64,000 nucleotides of DNA from positions 248,001-312,000 of the forward strand of contig QHZD01000018.1 of the NCBI GenBank assembly GCA_003225315.1, written 5' to 3'. The notes beneath the pieces are model-generated. The model made no database searches, was not told the origin of the DNA, and saw only the letters and a list, made by a program, of their open reading frames with translations. Source of the stretch: Acidobacteriota bacterium (GTDB taxonomy: Bacteria > Acidobacteriota > Terriglobia > Acidiferrales > UBA7541). The translations under genes and the position numbers were made by a program. Position 1 is the first letter of the stretch, and each line of letters begins with the position of its first letter. Shown here piece after piece: positions 25,698-32,237 of this stretch.

Positions 25698-25924
25698 TGC
25701 GCCGATCTGGGGAAAGAGGACCGGCGGTGAGGCTCCCGCGCTACAACGTGACGATCACCATCAGCGACCCGGACGATCCGAAGACGAAGGCGGAGTTTAC
25801 GCTGGAACGCTTTGCCAGGGACACGCTGCTGCGGATGGAGTTGCTCGGAATGCTGGTGGAGGACTTCGAGCGCGGCGGCGACAACGGCGACGATGCGGAA
25901 AATAGTGACGGGCCAACAGGCTGA
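25697..25924 (+). CDS. small phage protein, unknown function
   Basis: A 75-residue protein with a beta-hairpin-like centre ('YNVTITISDPDDPKTKAEFTLERFARDTLLRMELLGMLVED') and an acidic tail. Start coupled to the preceding gene by TAATG. No known family. Confidence 0.6.
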   Translation: MRRSGERGPAVRLPRYNVTITISDPDDPKTKAEFTLERFARDTLLRMELLGMLVEDFERGGDNGDDAENSDGPTG

Positions 25925-25943
25925 GGAAAAAGGGAGGTTTGTC

Positions 25944-26390
25944 ATGGATGCGATCTCAACGAAACTCACTTTTGCTCTGTCTGTCTGGTTAGCTCTCGCT
26001 GGCAGCGTATTCTCGGCTCAAGGTTCGACTGATTCCGGTGCGAAAACCGAGAAGCCCCGGAGGACTTCTCTGTCTCCCAAGTTCAGAGGTCTCGCAGAGG
26101 ACACGCTGGACGCTATCGATCGCCTGTGGGGCGAATCCGGCATGTCTGACCAGATATTCGAACCGGCGAAGCTGGAGGCCGATCAAAAATTGCGAAGAGC
26201 TGCTGTATCGAATGACGAGAAGAAGGTTTCCGATGCAGTCGGCTCGTATTTCGGCCAGATTCAGATTTGCCGGATCATCGGTCCATCGAACGGCTCGTAC
26301 GCGGAATGTCTGCAAAAGGAAAAGGAAGTCAGGCTATCTGCATTTCGGTCGCTAGGAAGAGAAGCCGCCGCGCAGCCGGGCTCCCGATGA
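25944..26390 (+). CDS. secreted small protein within the phage element
   Basis: A 148-residue protein with a signal peptide ('LTFALSVWLALAGSVFSAQG', cleaved near residue 27), then a helical domain with two Cys residues ('QICRIIG...YAECLQKE'). GGAGG precedes the ATG at 25944, so expression is likely. Its stop overlaps the glycosyltransferase start by ATGA. An exported protein in an early phage operon suggests superinfection exclusion or lysogenic conversion (inference); no family recognised. Confidence 0.62.
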   Translation: MDAISTKLTFALSVWLALAGSVFSAQGSTDSGAKTEKPRRTSLSPKFRGLAEDTLDAIDRLWGESGMSDQIFEPAKLEADQKLRRAAVSNDEKKVSDAVGSYFGQIQICRIIGPSNGSYAECLQKEKEVRLSAFRSLGREAAAQPGSR

Positions 26391-27106
26391 AAAATAAGCC
26401 CTCCGTTTTCGTTGCGCTTTTCGCCCTCGATGAGCGCGACGGTTGGTTTACTCCGGCGATTGCACAATTTCTCGTTTCGCTGTCGAACGCGAAAAGTCGC
26501 GCGCTCTGCCTACAGGTTAAGGTCAATACAAAGCCGATCGATTACGCGCGCAATTGCATCGTGAGGGACTTCCTGGCGTCTGGCTTCGACTGGCTGCTCT
26601 GCATAGACAACGACATGGCGCCACCGCCGAATCTCCTCGACATGCTGGATCGTGCCCAGGAACACATGAGCATCCTGGCTCCGAAGTTTCATCTCTTTGC
26701 GACCTGCCTCCAGAAGCAAGCGAAGAATTCTAATCTGCCACTTACGATTGGCTGGCAGCCCCTAGAGAAGCCTCCGGGCGAAAATGAATGGTGCGAGTTG
26801 GCTTGGTGTGGGACCGGCGTCGTGTTCATTCACCGGCGAGTCTTCGAGCGCATGGGGAAGCAGGACTGGTTTCGGTTTATTTATGGCGACGACGGAGTCA
26901 TGGTCAACAGTGAGGACGTGAATTTTTTCCAGAAGGCGCGGCGGCTCGGTTTCTCAGCATGGGGCAATCAGGAATTTGAAGCGGACCACTTCAAGACGGT
27001 TTCGCTGTCGGCGCTTGCGCGCTCGATTGGGACGATGGTTCCAACGCCTCTCACGGTGCTGCGTCAGAAAGGAGTCTCCGTAACCGGAGAGGCTCCGCAA
27101 GAGTAG
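26387..27106 (+). CDS. GT-A-fold glycosyltransferase-like phage protein
   Basis: A 239-residue protein of the GT2-like fold: 'PSVFVALFALDERDGWFTPAIAQFLVSL' as first strand and helix, then 'GFDWLLCIDNDMAPPPNLLDML' with the DxD metal and nucleotide-sugar motif at about residue 74, then 'WCGTGVVFIHRRVFERMG' and 'NSEDVNFFQKARRLGFSAWG', the usual acceptor-side region. Such enzymes in phages modify host surface sugars or phage DNA. It is coupled by ATGA to the secreted protein gene. Confidence 0.75.
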   Translation: MKNKPSVFVALFALDERDGWFTPAIAQFLVSLSNAKSRALCLQVKVNTKPIDYARNCIVRDFLASGFDWLLCIDNDMAPPPNLLDMLDRAQEHMSILAPKFHLFATCLQKQAKNSNLPLTIGWQPLEKPPGENEWCELAWCGTGVVFIHRRVFERMGKQDWFRFIYGDDGVMVNSEDVNFFQKARRLGFSAWGNQEFEADHFKTVSLSALARSIGTMVPTPLTVLRQKGVSVTGEAPQE

Positions 27107-27332
27107 TGGGCTCCGCAAACTCCGCACGGGGGTTTCCGCTAAAGGGTTCATAGGTGAATGCGGAGACTTCGCAATCGGAGAACTCCCCAAGAAAAACAGT
27201 TGCGGAGATTGCGTAGTTTGCGGAGATTGCGTAGTTTCTCTTTTTCGCTCGTCGCATAGGCCTTGTTTTCGATTAGGAAACCCGCGTCCATCATCCACCA
27301 TCCAATCTGGTATCCTGACGCAGTTTCCGAAA
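27107..27332. other. intergenic region rich in CTCCGCA/TGCGGAG repeats
   Basis: Between the glycosyltransferase and HTH genes lies a 226-bp stretch with CTCCGCA copies on one side and TGCGGAG copies on the other, able to fold into hairpins, plus an exact 18-bp tandem repeat at 27200-27235. No gene is visible. Confidence 0.5.
27200..27235. repeat. exact 18-bp tandem duplication
   Basis: The unit TTGCGGAGATTGCGTAGT occurs twice head to tail (27200-27217, 27218-27235) without mismatch. Together with inverted TGCGGAG/CTCCGCA copies upstream it forms a cluster of sites suitable for a DNA-binding protein of the element. Confidence 0.6.
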
Positions 27333-27788
27333 ATGCTCCGCTCTCCGCGCCGTCAGTCGGAACCGATCCCCCACTCCGGTAACTCCAAACGTCTTGAAGC
27401 CCAGCCGCCGCACGGCGGAGCTGCGAATTCCAACGCGCTGATCGCCCGGTCGGAACTGAACGAATCTCTGCCCGAGTGGGACGACCTGGTAAATATCGGC
27501 GATGCTGCGCGGGAGCTCGACCTCTCGTTTGAGGAAGTTTCGGAACTCTGCGAAGCTGGCGCGCTCCAGGCCCAGCGCACCAGGAACGGTTTCTGGCTAA
27601 TCGACCATCATTCTCTCACGCAGTGGCGTGAAGCGAATCCCGCGAAAGAGGCGATGCAGTCGCCGTGTCCTCCTGGCATGTGCGAGGGTCACTGGGAGAG
27701 ACGCGGTGAGCTCATTCCCGAGTTCCGCGCGGGTCTGTGTCAGCGATGCTATTCCGGTAGGCCGCTCCCGATGAGGGTGGACTTATGA
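27333..27788 (+). CDS. excisionase-like HTH protein with Cys-rich tail
   Basis: A 151-residue protein. Residues 55-105 form a MerR/excisionase-type winged helix ('LVNIGDAARELDLSFEEVSELCEAGALQAQRTRNGFWLIDHHSLTQW'). The C-terminal part contains 'CPPGMCEG' and 'LCQRCYSG', a possible zinc site. The first 40 residues are low-complexity, and a later start is possible. It is coupled by ATGA to a second, shorter HTH protein of the same type. Confidence 0.62.
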   Translation: MLRSPRRQSEPIPHSGNSKRLEAQPPHGGAANSNALIARSELNESLPEWDDLVNIGDAARELDLSFEEVSELCEAGALQAQRTRNGFWLIDHHSLTQWREANPAKEAMQSPCPPGMCEGHWERRGELIPEFRAGLCQRCYSGRPLPMRVDL

Positions 27789-28030
27789 CCTCGACCGGCG
27801 AGTCGGATGCCATCAGTACGAGCGCGGCGGCGCGCATCGCGGGTGTTTCACACGACACTATGATGCGCTGGGTGGAGGAAGGCCGCGTCGAAAGCTGGCG
27901 AGTGCTGCCGCGCGGTTGGTGGAGGATCGATCGCAGCTCGTTGCTCGCTTATCTGAGCAGGACCGCAAACGGGTCAACGGGCGCGCCGCTCGAAACTTCC
28001 CCGGTAAAAATCGGTTCCATCACAGGGTAG
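27785..28030 (+). CDS. excisionase/MerR-like HTH protein
   Basis: An 81-residue protein consisting almost only of a HTH_17-type winged helix: 'ISTSAAARIAGVSHDTMMRWVEEGRVESWRVLPRGWWRIDRSSLLAYL'. Such proteins bend DNA at recombination ends or regulate early genes. It is the last recognisable gene of the element, overlapping its partner by ATGA, and is followed by the CTTCCGAC repeat cluster. Confidence 0.68.
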   Translation: MTSTGESDAISTSAAARIAGVSHDTMMRWVEEGRVESWRVLPRGWWRIDRSSLLAYLSRTANGSTGAPLETSPVKIGSITG

Positions 28031-28033
28031 GCT

Positions 28034-28112
28034 CTTCCGACCTTCCGACCTTCCGACCCTTTGGTGCCTTCCGACCTTGCGCTAAGTCCTTTAGATTGGA
28101 GCGCCTTCCGAC
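28034..28112. repeat. five copies of CTTCCGAC
   Basis: Exact copies start at 28034, 28042, 28050, 28068 and 28105: three head to tail, then two at wider spacing. It is not a CRISPR (unit too short, no spacers of constant length). Candidate binding array at the element's right end. Confidence 0.55.
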
Positions 28113-28519
28113 CTTTACTCTCGTTTGGCGCGAAAACGCTCGCGCTCGGCCCGCGCCAGGAACCCCTGCCGAGGAGCCCCTGCCAAGACCCTGCAACAAT
28201 AACTATTCACTCGACTTATCCCAAGCCTCCCCGCCGCTTCCCGCCTCCTCCCGCCACTCAGCCCCAACTATTGTTTGACACGACAAACCACAGTTCCCTA
28301 TCCACGGGTCAGGGATCACAGTTCACTTTCCCGTATCCTCGTTCTTTTCATGCTCTTGCGCACTCTTTTGCACTCGCGCAAAACTCAACTGCTTTATTTT
28401 CAATGGATTCCGCACTCTTTGCGCAAAACCACCGGGGGTGGGGAGGGGGTCACATGTTTGGCGGGAGTCAGCTCCCAGAAATTACGAAAGCCCCGCCGCT
28501 GCAGGCCAGACGGGCGCGT

Positions 28520-28593
28520 TACTTGCGCCCGCGCTTGGACTTCATGATGATTTCCGGCCAACGGGCGAAGATCGAGGTGGTGAGGCCGCCGCG
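28520..28593 (-). repeat. direct repeat copy A: detached 3' end of queF
   Basis: This 74-bp segment matches 29399-29472 at 72 of 74 positions. Read on the minus strand it encodes the last 24 residues of QueF ('GGLTTSIFARWPEI...') plus a stop codon. Both mismatches are silent, though the stop is TAA here and TAG in the intact gene. It looks like the leftover 3' end of queF from a site-specific insertion. Confidence 0.8.
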
Positions 28594-28617
28594 ACTAGCC
28601 AAGAAGAGTGTCAGCTG

Positions 28618-29055
28618 TCAGATCATTTCAATGAAGTCGGCGGCAGAGCGCTTCTCGGGGAGCAAGGACAGAACGCCTCGGTCCATCGTTGCAAGCTTGC
28701 CGCGCTTGTGCATGGCAAGCCCCAGCAAGTAGGCGTCAGTGACTTGTTGGTGGCCGATCAGCCTCCGGACAAACGGCTGAGTAGCCGCAACAAAACCGAT
28801 TTCGTCGGCCCAGAAACGATGAGAGGAGTGATTCAAGTTAGCGTCGAGGAGCTTCACTGCTTCTTGTGGTGTTACCGCGTCGCGCGAAAACGCAGGGTTG
28901 GTGATGATTCTCACAAAAGCTGCTTGCGTGAGCGGACACGTTGCCCATCCCTCGCGCGATTCACGGCTGAACCAGGCTTGGGCTTGCGCGTGGCCCTCGT
29001 GCGCGGGCCACATCAAGGCGATCAAGACATTGACGTCCAGCAAGAAGGCCGTCAT
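28618..29055 (-). CDS. vapC: VapC-type PIN-domain toxin
   Basis: A 145-residue PIN-domain ribonuclease: 'FLLDVNVLIALMWP' gives the first catalytic Asp, 'TDAYLLGLAMHKRGKLATMD' the later Asp pair. The 'WATCPLTQAAFVRI' segment is typical of a VapC branch in which the usual mid-domain Glu is not evident. VapC toxins cleave tRNA or rRNA and are held inactive by VapB. The ATG overlaps the antitoxin stop (ATGA). The pair lies between the two queF repeats. Confidence 0.88.
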   Translation of the reverse strand: MTAFLLDVNVLIALMWPAHEGHAQAQAWFSRESREGWATCPLTQAAFVRIITNPAFSRDAVTPQEAVKLLDANLNHSSHRFWADEIGFVAATQPFVRRLIGHQQVTDAYLLGLAMHKRGKLATMDRGVLSLLPEKRSAADFIEMI

Positions 29056-29279
29056 TTCTGGTCGGCGTCCAGCTCACGGACTTTGTTCATGGTCACGCGT
29101 GGCGATTCAGGCGGCAGATCGAAAACCTGCACACCATTTACCACGCGCGTGGGACGCGGGACGGCAAACGCGCGGCGAACTAGCTCCGATACGGCTTTGC
29201 CCAGCGCCAGCGAGCGGCTGGCAGCATACTGCTTTACAAGGCGAAAGACGTCATCATCCAGCGAGAGTGTAGTTCTCAT
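29052..29279 (-). CDS. vapB: VapB-type ribbon-helix-helix antitoxin
   Basis: A 75-residue protein: 'MRTTLSLDDDVFRLVKQYAASRSLALGKAVSELVRRAF' is a ribbon-helix-helix DNA-binding domain, followed by a disordered C-terminal toxin-binding tail ('VQVFDLPPESPRVTMNKVRELD'). It would neutralise VapC and repress the shared promoter just upstream of 29279. Antitoxin-first order with ATGA overlap is standard. Confidence 0.85.
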   Translation of the reverse strand: MRTTLSLDDDVFRLVKQYAASRSLALGKAVSELVRRAFAVPRPTRVVNGVQVFDLPPESPRVTMNKVRELDADQK

Positions 29280-29397
29280 AAGACATATGATGCTAGAGGA
29301 CGTGAGATGATGTCAAGCTACAAAAACAGCACTACCAGAACCAGAGTGATGCTATGGAACAAAACCTGCATCGGATGTTTTGTTTGGGAAGTCGTCC

Positions 29398-29808
29398 CTA
29401 CTTACGCCCGCGCTTGGACTTCATGATGATTTCCGGCCAGCGGGCGAAGATCGAGGTGGTGAGGCCGCCGCGCGGGGTGAATTCGCCGCGGACGACGCAC
29501 CATTCGGGGCGAAGGGCTTCGACAACGTCGCGGAGGATTTTGTTTACGGCGTTTTCGTAGAAGATGCCGAGGCTGCGGTAGGCGAGCAGATACATTTTCA
29601 GCGCTTTCAGCTCGAGGCAATCTTTTTTCGGCATGTACTGGATGGTGATGGTGCCGAAGTCTGGGAGACCGGTCTTGGGGCAGACGGAGGAGTATTCGGG
29701 AAAGCGCGTAGTGATAATGTAGCCGGGAAATTGATTGGGCCAAGTCTCGAGCGCAGGCAATTTTGCGTGGATGCCGGCGCGAGCGTGCTCTTCGGTGTAG
29801 TCGGGCAT
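29398..29808 (-). CDS. queF: NADPH-dependent 7-cyano-7-deazaguanine (preQ0) reductase
   Basis: A 136-residue type I (short) QueF. C43 in 'EYSSVCPKTGLPDFGTI' forms the thioimide with preQ0, D50 is the proton donor, and 'LELKALKMYLLAYRSLGIFYENAVN' holds the NADPH/substrate Glu and the QueF motif. It reduces preQ0 to preQ1 in queuosine tRNA modification. A GAGGAG lies before the ATG. Other queuosine genes are not nearby. The last 24 codons exist in a second copy 879 bp downstream, flanking VapBC. Confidence 0.93.
   Translation of the reverse strand: MPDYTEEHARAGIHAKLPALETWPNQFPGYIITTRFPEYSSVCPKTGLPDFGTITIQYMPKKDCLELKALKMYLLAYRSLGIFYENAVNKILRDVVEALRPEWCVVRGEFTPRGGLTTSIFARWPEIIMKSKRGRK
29399..29472 (-). 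repeat. direct repeat copy B: 3' end of the intact queF
   Basis: The 74-bp partner of 28520-28593, at the 3' end of the complete queF gene. The 879-bp offset between the copies encloses VapBC. Silent differences suggest the intact gene's end and the remnant come from different lineages. Confidence 0.8.
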
Positions 29809-30032
29809 GAGGGCTCCTCACGCTCATTGTATCGCGGGTCTTTGCATGGCGTATTGCGGCCGGGACATCACAGCGATGAGTCTTGCCAAATGAAGACTGG
29901 GTAGTGGCCAGTTTGAATTTTGACCGCCATGGTCACGAGTAAGAAAATTCAAGCCGCACCACTAGCGAAGACTGCGCTTGCTTGCGCGTGATTTGCAGGC
30001 GTGCGAAAATGACTCTCTGCCTGAACGGCAAT
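29809..30032. other. intergenic stretch between queF and tRNA-Glu
   Basis: About 220 bp with no gene visible. A TACAAT at the queF-proximal side could be its -10 element but no good -35 is seen. Together with 30108-30295, which also holds nothing beyond the glutamine synthetase leader, this is ordinary non-coding sequence around the tRNA. Confidence 0.4.
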
Positions 30033-30107
30033 GGCGATATCGTCTAAGGGTTAGGACATAGCCCTCTCAAGGCTAAAATCCGGGTTCGAATCCCGGTATC
30101 GCTACCA
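30033..30107 (+). tRNA. tRNA-Glu (anticodon CTC)
   Basis: A 75-nt cloverleaf including an encoded CCA end: acceptor GGCGATA pairs with TATCGCT (one G-T pair at the end), anticodon stem TAGCC/GGCTA with loop CTCTCAA, so anticodon CTC reads GAG. The T arm is CCGGGTTCGAATCCCGG. It stands alone between queF and glutamine synthetase. Confidence 0.93.
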
Positions 30108-30295
30108 AGCCTGTTTTCTGAAAGTTGCGCGCGGCAAGCCAAAGTGGACTGCGGCTGCTGCAAACTTTTCAATCCTTTGCATCAGGTCTTTTGATTGACG
30201 CTCCGAATACCCACGCGATACCCTAGTGGGCCGGCTGGTCCCTTGCCGGCGAAGAGTGCCCCGGTGTTGTGTCTTATCCCACATTGAGGAGATTC

Positions 30296-31726
30296 ATGTC
30301 GAACGAACTGCGAAATTTTCTTGCCCTTTCCTATGATGAGCTGGAGCAATTGAATCTGAAAGCCAAGGAGCAACGCCAGAAACGAGTTGCGACGCACAAG
30401 ATTCAGGAAGAACGGCTGAAGTATTTGACGGATGAAAAGCGCATCAAGGCCGTGACGGTATTGTTCAGCGACCTCGAAGGCCGGCTGCACATGCTCGATT
30501 ACGACAAGAAATTTTTGATCAAGAGCTGGGACAATTTGACGTTCGACGGATCTTCGATTCGCGGATTTACGGCGCAGCGCGAAAGCGATTTGCGCCTGGC
30601 GATGGATTGGGGCGCGTTTTACTGGGCGCCTGCGGATGTTTTCGGATCTGGCAAGGTCCTGGTTTTCGGGCACGTGATTGACAAAGACGGCTCGCCTTAC
30701 GCCGCAGACATTCGCGGAGTGCTGAAGGGCTACGCGGATGGCCTCCACGAGAAAAAAGGCTACACCCTCAATGCCGCCAATGAAATTGAAGGATTTCTTT
30801 TCAGGGGTCAAAACGCGGAGCGGAGTTACAACGAAACCGGCAAATTCGAATACGTGAATACCGGCGGTTACTACCATTCGCTGCCCGGCGATCCGCTGCG
30901 CACGTTTATTGATACCACCGCGGAAGTGCAGCGAGCGATGGCTTTCCAGAACGAGAAAGATCACCCGGAAGTCGCGCCTTCGCAATTCGAAATCAACTAC
31001 GGGTATGGCGAAGTGGTTTCCGCTGCGGACCAAATTCAACTTTACAAACTGATTTGCCGCCAGGTGGCCACGAACATGGGCTTCACGGCGTGCTTCCTGC
31101 CGAAGCCGGTGGTCGGCGTGAATGGGAGTGGCATGCACACTAACGTTTCTGTCAGCAAGGAGGGCAGGAACCTGTTCTGGGATCCCAAGGGCGAGGAGAA
31201 GCTCAGCAAACTTGGCTGGGACTTCGTGGACCGCATCCTCACGCATGGCAACGACATTTGCCTGCTCTTCAACTCCAGCGTAAATGCCTATCGCCGGCTG
31301 GACCCGCACTTCGAAGCGCCCAATCAGCTGAATGCTTCGGCGGTCAACCGCGGAGCGATGGTGCGAATTCCCATTGGCAACGAGCGCAGCATGCGCACGG
31401 AAGTGCGCGCAGTCGCTCCAGACGCAAATCCGTACATGGTGATGTACTCCATCTTCAAATCCGGACTGGACGGGGAGATTGCGAAGATCAAGAGTCTGCG
31501 GTCGGCCCAGCGCTACCTGCCGGACAACATCTACACTGCACTTGAAAACTTCGAAAAGGCCGAGTGGACCACGACCCTGCTTGGCGCGGACGTCAAAGGC
31601 CGCTACGCGGAACTGAAGCGCGTCGCCGCGGATCGTTGCCCGCGTTCGCTCGGGACGGTGGTGAAGGTCCCGGAGGTGCAGTTCCACCACGAGGTGTACA
31701 ACCAGTTCCTGTGGAACCAGTTCTAG
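30296..31726 (+). CDS. glnA: glutamine synthetase family enzyme
   Basis: A 476-residue type I-like glutamine synthetase. Signature sites are all present: 'FDGSSIRGF' (about 80-88), 'NEIEGFLF' with metal Glu, 'VGVNGSGMHTNVSV' (ammonium/glutamate pocket and His), 'NRGAMVRIPIGNERSMRTEVRAVAPDANPYM' (ATP/metal). The adenylylation loop 'NLYDLPP' of enterobacterial enzymes is not present, so control by adenylylation is unlikely. The start at 30296 follows GAGGA; an in-frame upstream ATG-like start at 30269 adds only nine residues. Makes glutamine from glutamate, ammonia and ATP; a related gamma-glutamyl-amine ligase role cannot be excluded. Confidence 0.88.
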   Translation: MSNELRNFLALSYDELEQLNLKAKEQRQKRVATHKIQEERLKYLTDEKRIKAVTVLFSDLEGRLHMLDYDKKFLIKSWDNLTFDGSSIRGFTAQRESDLRLAMDWGAFYWAPADVFGSGKVLVFGHVIDKDGSPYAADIRGVLKGYADGLHEKKGYTLNAANEIEGFLFRGQNAERSYNETGKFEYVNTGGYYHSLPGDPLRTFIDTTAEVQRAMAFQNEKDHPEVAPSQFEINYGYGEVVSAADQIQLYKLICRQVATNMGFTACFLPKPVVGVNGSGMHTNVSVSKEGRNLFWDPKGEEKLSKLGWDFVDRILTHGNDICLLFNSSVNAYRRLDPHFEAPNQLNASAVNRGAMVRIPIGNERSMRTEVRAVAPDANPYMVMYSIFKSGLDGEIAKIKSLRSAQRYLPDNIYTALENFEKAEWTTTLLGADVKGRYAELKRVAADRCPRSLGTVVKVPEVQFHHEVYNQFLWNQF

Positions 31727-31740
31727 CGACCTTGTAGTCG

Positions 31741-31760
31741 CGAATCTTGCATCAGATTCG
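31741..31760 (+). terminator. hairpin after glutamine synthetase
   Basis: A perfect 7-bp stem CGAATCT/AGATTCG with a 6-nt loop starts 14 bp after the stop codon. No U-run follows; a second small GGAGC/GCTCC stem lies near 31800. Weak terminator candidate. Confidence 0.4.
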
Positions 31761-31887
31761 TATAGCCCCTGAAAAAGCGGGCCCCGGTTGGGATGAGTTA
31801 GGAGCGGAAGCTCCGTGCCGGCTTCTCCTCTTGACAATCAGTAGGAGAGGTGTATCCTTCCACTTGATTCTCAGGAGGAAGGCGTCC

Positions 31888-32220
31888 ATGGGGGACAAGT
31901 CCGGTGATCTCGTCCAAGGCACTCTGGACATGCTCATTCTGAAAACGCTGGCGCTCGAACCCATGCACGGATATGGGATCGCCGTGCGGCTCGAACAGAT
32001 GAGCAAGGGCGTTTTCCGTCTCAATGCAGGTTCGCTGTTTGTAGCTTTTCAAAGGCTGCAACGAGATGGACTAATCCGAAGCGAATGGAAAGCCACCGAG
32101 AACAGCAGGCGCGCAAAGTATTACGCCTTGACCGAGCAAGGACGAAAGAGGCTCAACAGCGAGACACGAGAATGGGGGAGGCAGGCGGCGGCGATCGCCA
32201 GAATCTTGGAGGCGTCGTAG
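31888..32220 (+). CDS. PadR-family transcriptional regulator
   Basis: A 110-residue winged-helix protein: 'LVQGTLDMLILKTLALEPMHGYGIAVRLEQMSKGVFRLNAGSLFVAFQRLQRDGLIRSEW' and 'RRAKYYALTEQGRKRL' are the PadR N-terminal domain. Start at 31888 is set by AGGAGG upstream. In Acidobacteria such genes sit directly before ADOP permease genes, as here (17 bp), and probably repress them. Confidence 0.93.
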   Translation: MGDKSGDLVQGTLDMLILKTLALEPMHGYGIAVRLEQMSKGVFRLNAGSLFVAFQRLQRDGLIRSEWKATENSRRAKYYALTEQGRKRLNSETREWGRQAAAIARILEAS

Positions 32221-32237
32221 CGTAAGGGGAAAAACCG

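Larger units (their letters stand above)
12818..28030. mobile_element. Mu-like transposable phage element, probably defective
   Basis: The bounds given are those of the coding content; true ends are not visible. Rightward genes from 20123 encode two small regulators, a MuA-type DDE transposase split into DNA-binding and catalytic proteins, a MuB-type AAA ATPase, a GemA-like protein, several small proteins, a secreted protein, a glycosyltransferase and two excisionase-like proteins. Leftward genes from 20033 encode an HTH/S24-like regulator, an RRM protein, the major capsid protein, small proteins and a tape-measure protein. Most genes overlap by ATGA or lie within 4 bp, as in phage operons. 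Terminase, portal, head-morphogenesis, sheath, baseplate and lysis genes are not recognisable, and the transposase and tape measure each carry a +1 frameshift. Confidence 0.8.
28031..28617. other. 587-bp non-coding stretch at right edge of the phage element
   Basis: It holds five CTTCCGAC repeats (28034-28112), a long pyrimidine-rich segment (about 28140-28400), a G-tract cluster near 28433-28452 that resembles the one at 12531-12543, and the 3' fragment of queF (28520-28593). I see no gene. The right boundary of the phage element is probably within it. Confidence 0.5.

Noticed and set aside
12818-28030. Intact, inducible Mu-like prophage
   Set aside because: Terminase, portal, lysis and most tail genes are not recognisable, and two key genes are frameshifted.
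28034-28112. CRISPR array
   Set aside because: The repeated unit is 8 bp, spacers are absent or irregular, and no cas gene is present.
28438-29310. 290-codon plus-strand frame across VapBC
   Set aside because: VapB and VapC on the minus strand overlap by ATGA and have clear RHH and PIN motifs.
30182-31837. 551-codon minus-strand frame opposite glutamine synthetase
   Set aside because: Glutamine synthetase motifs are unambiguous on the plus strand.
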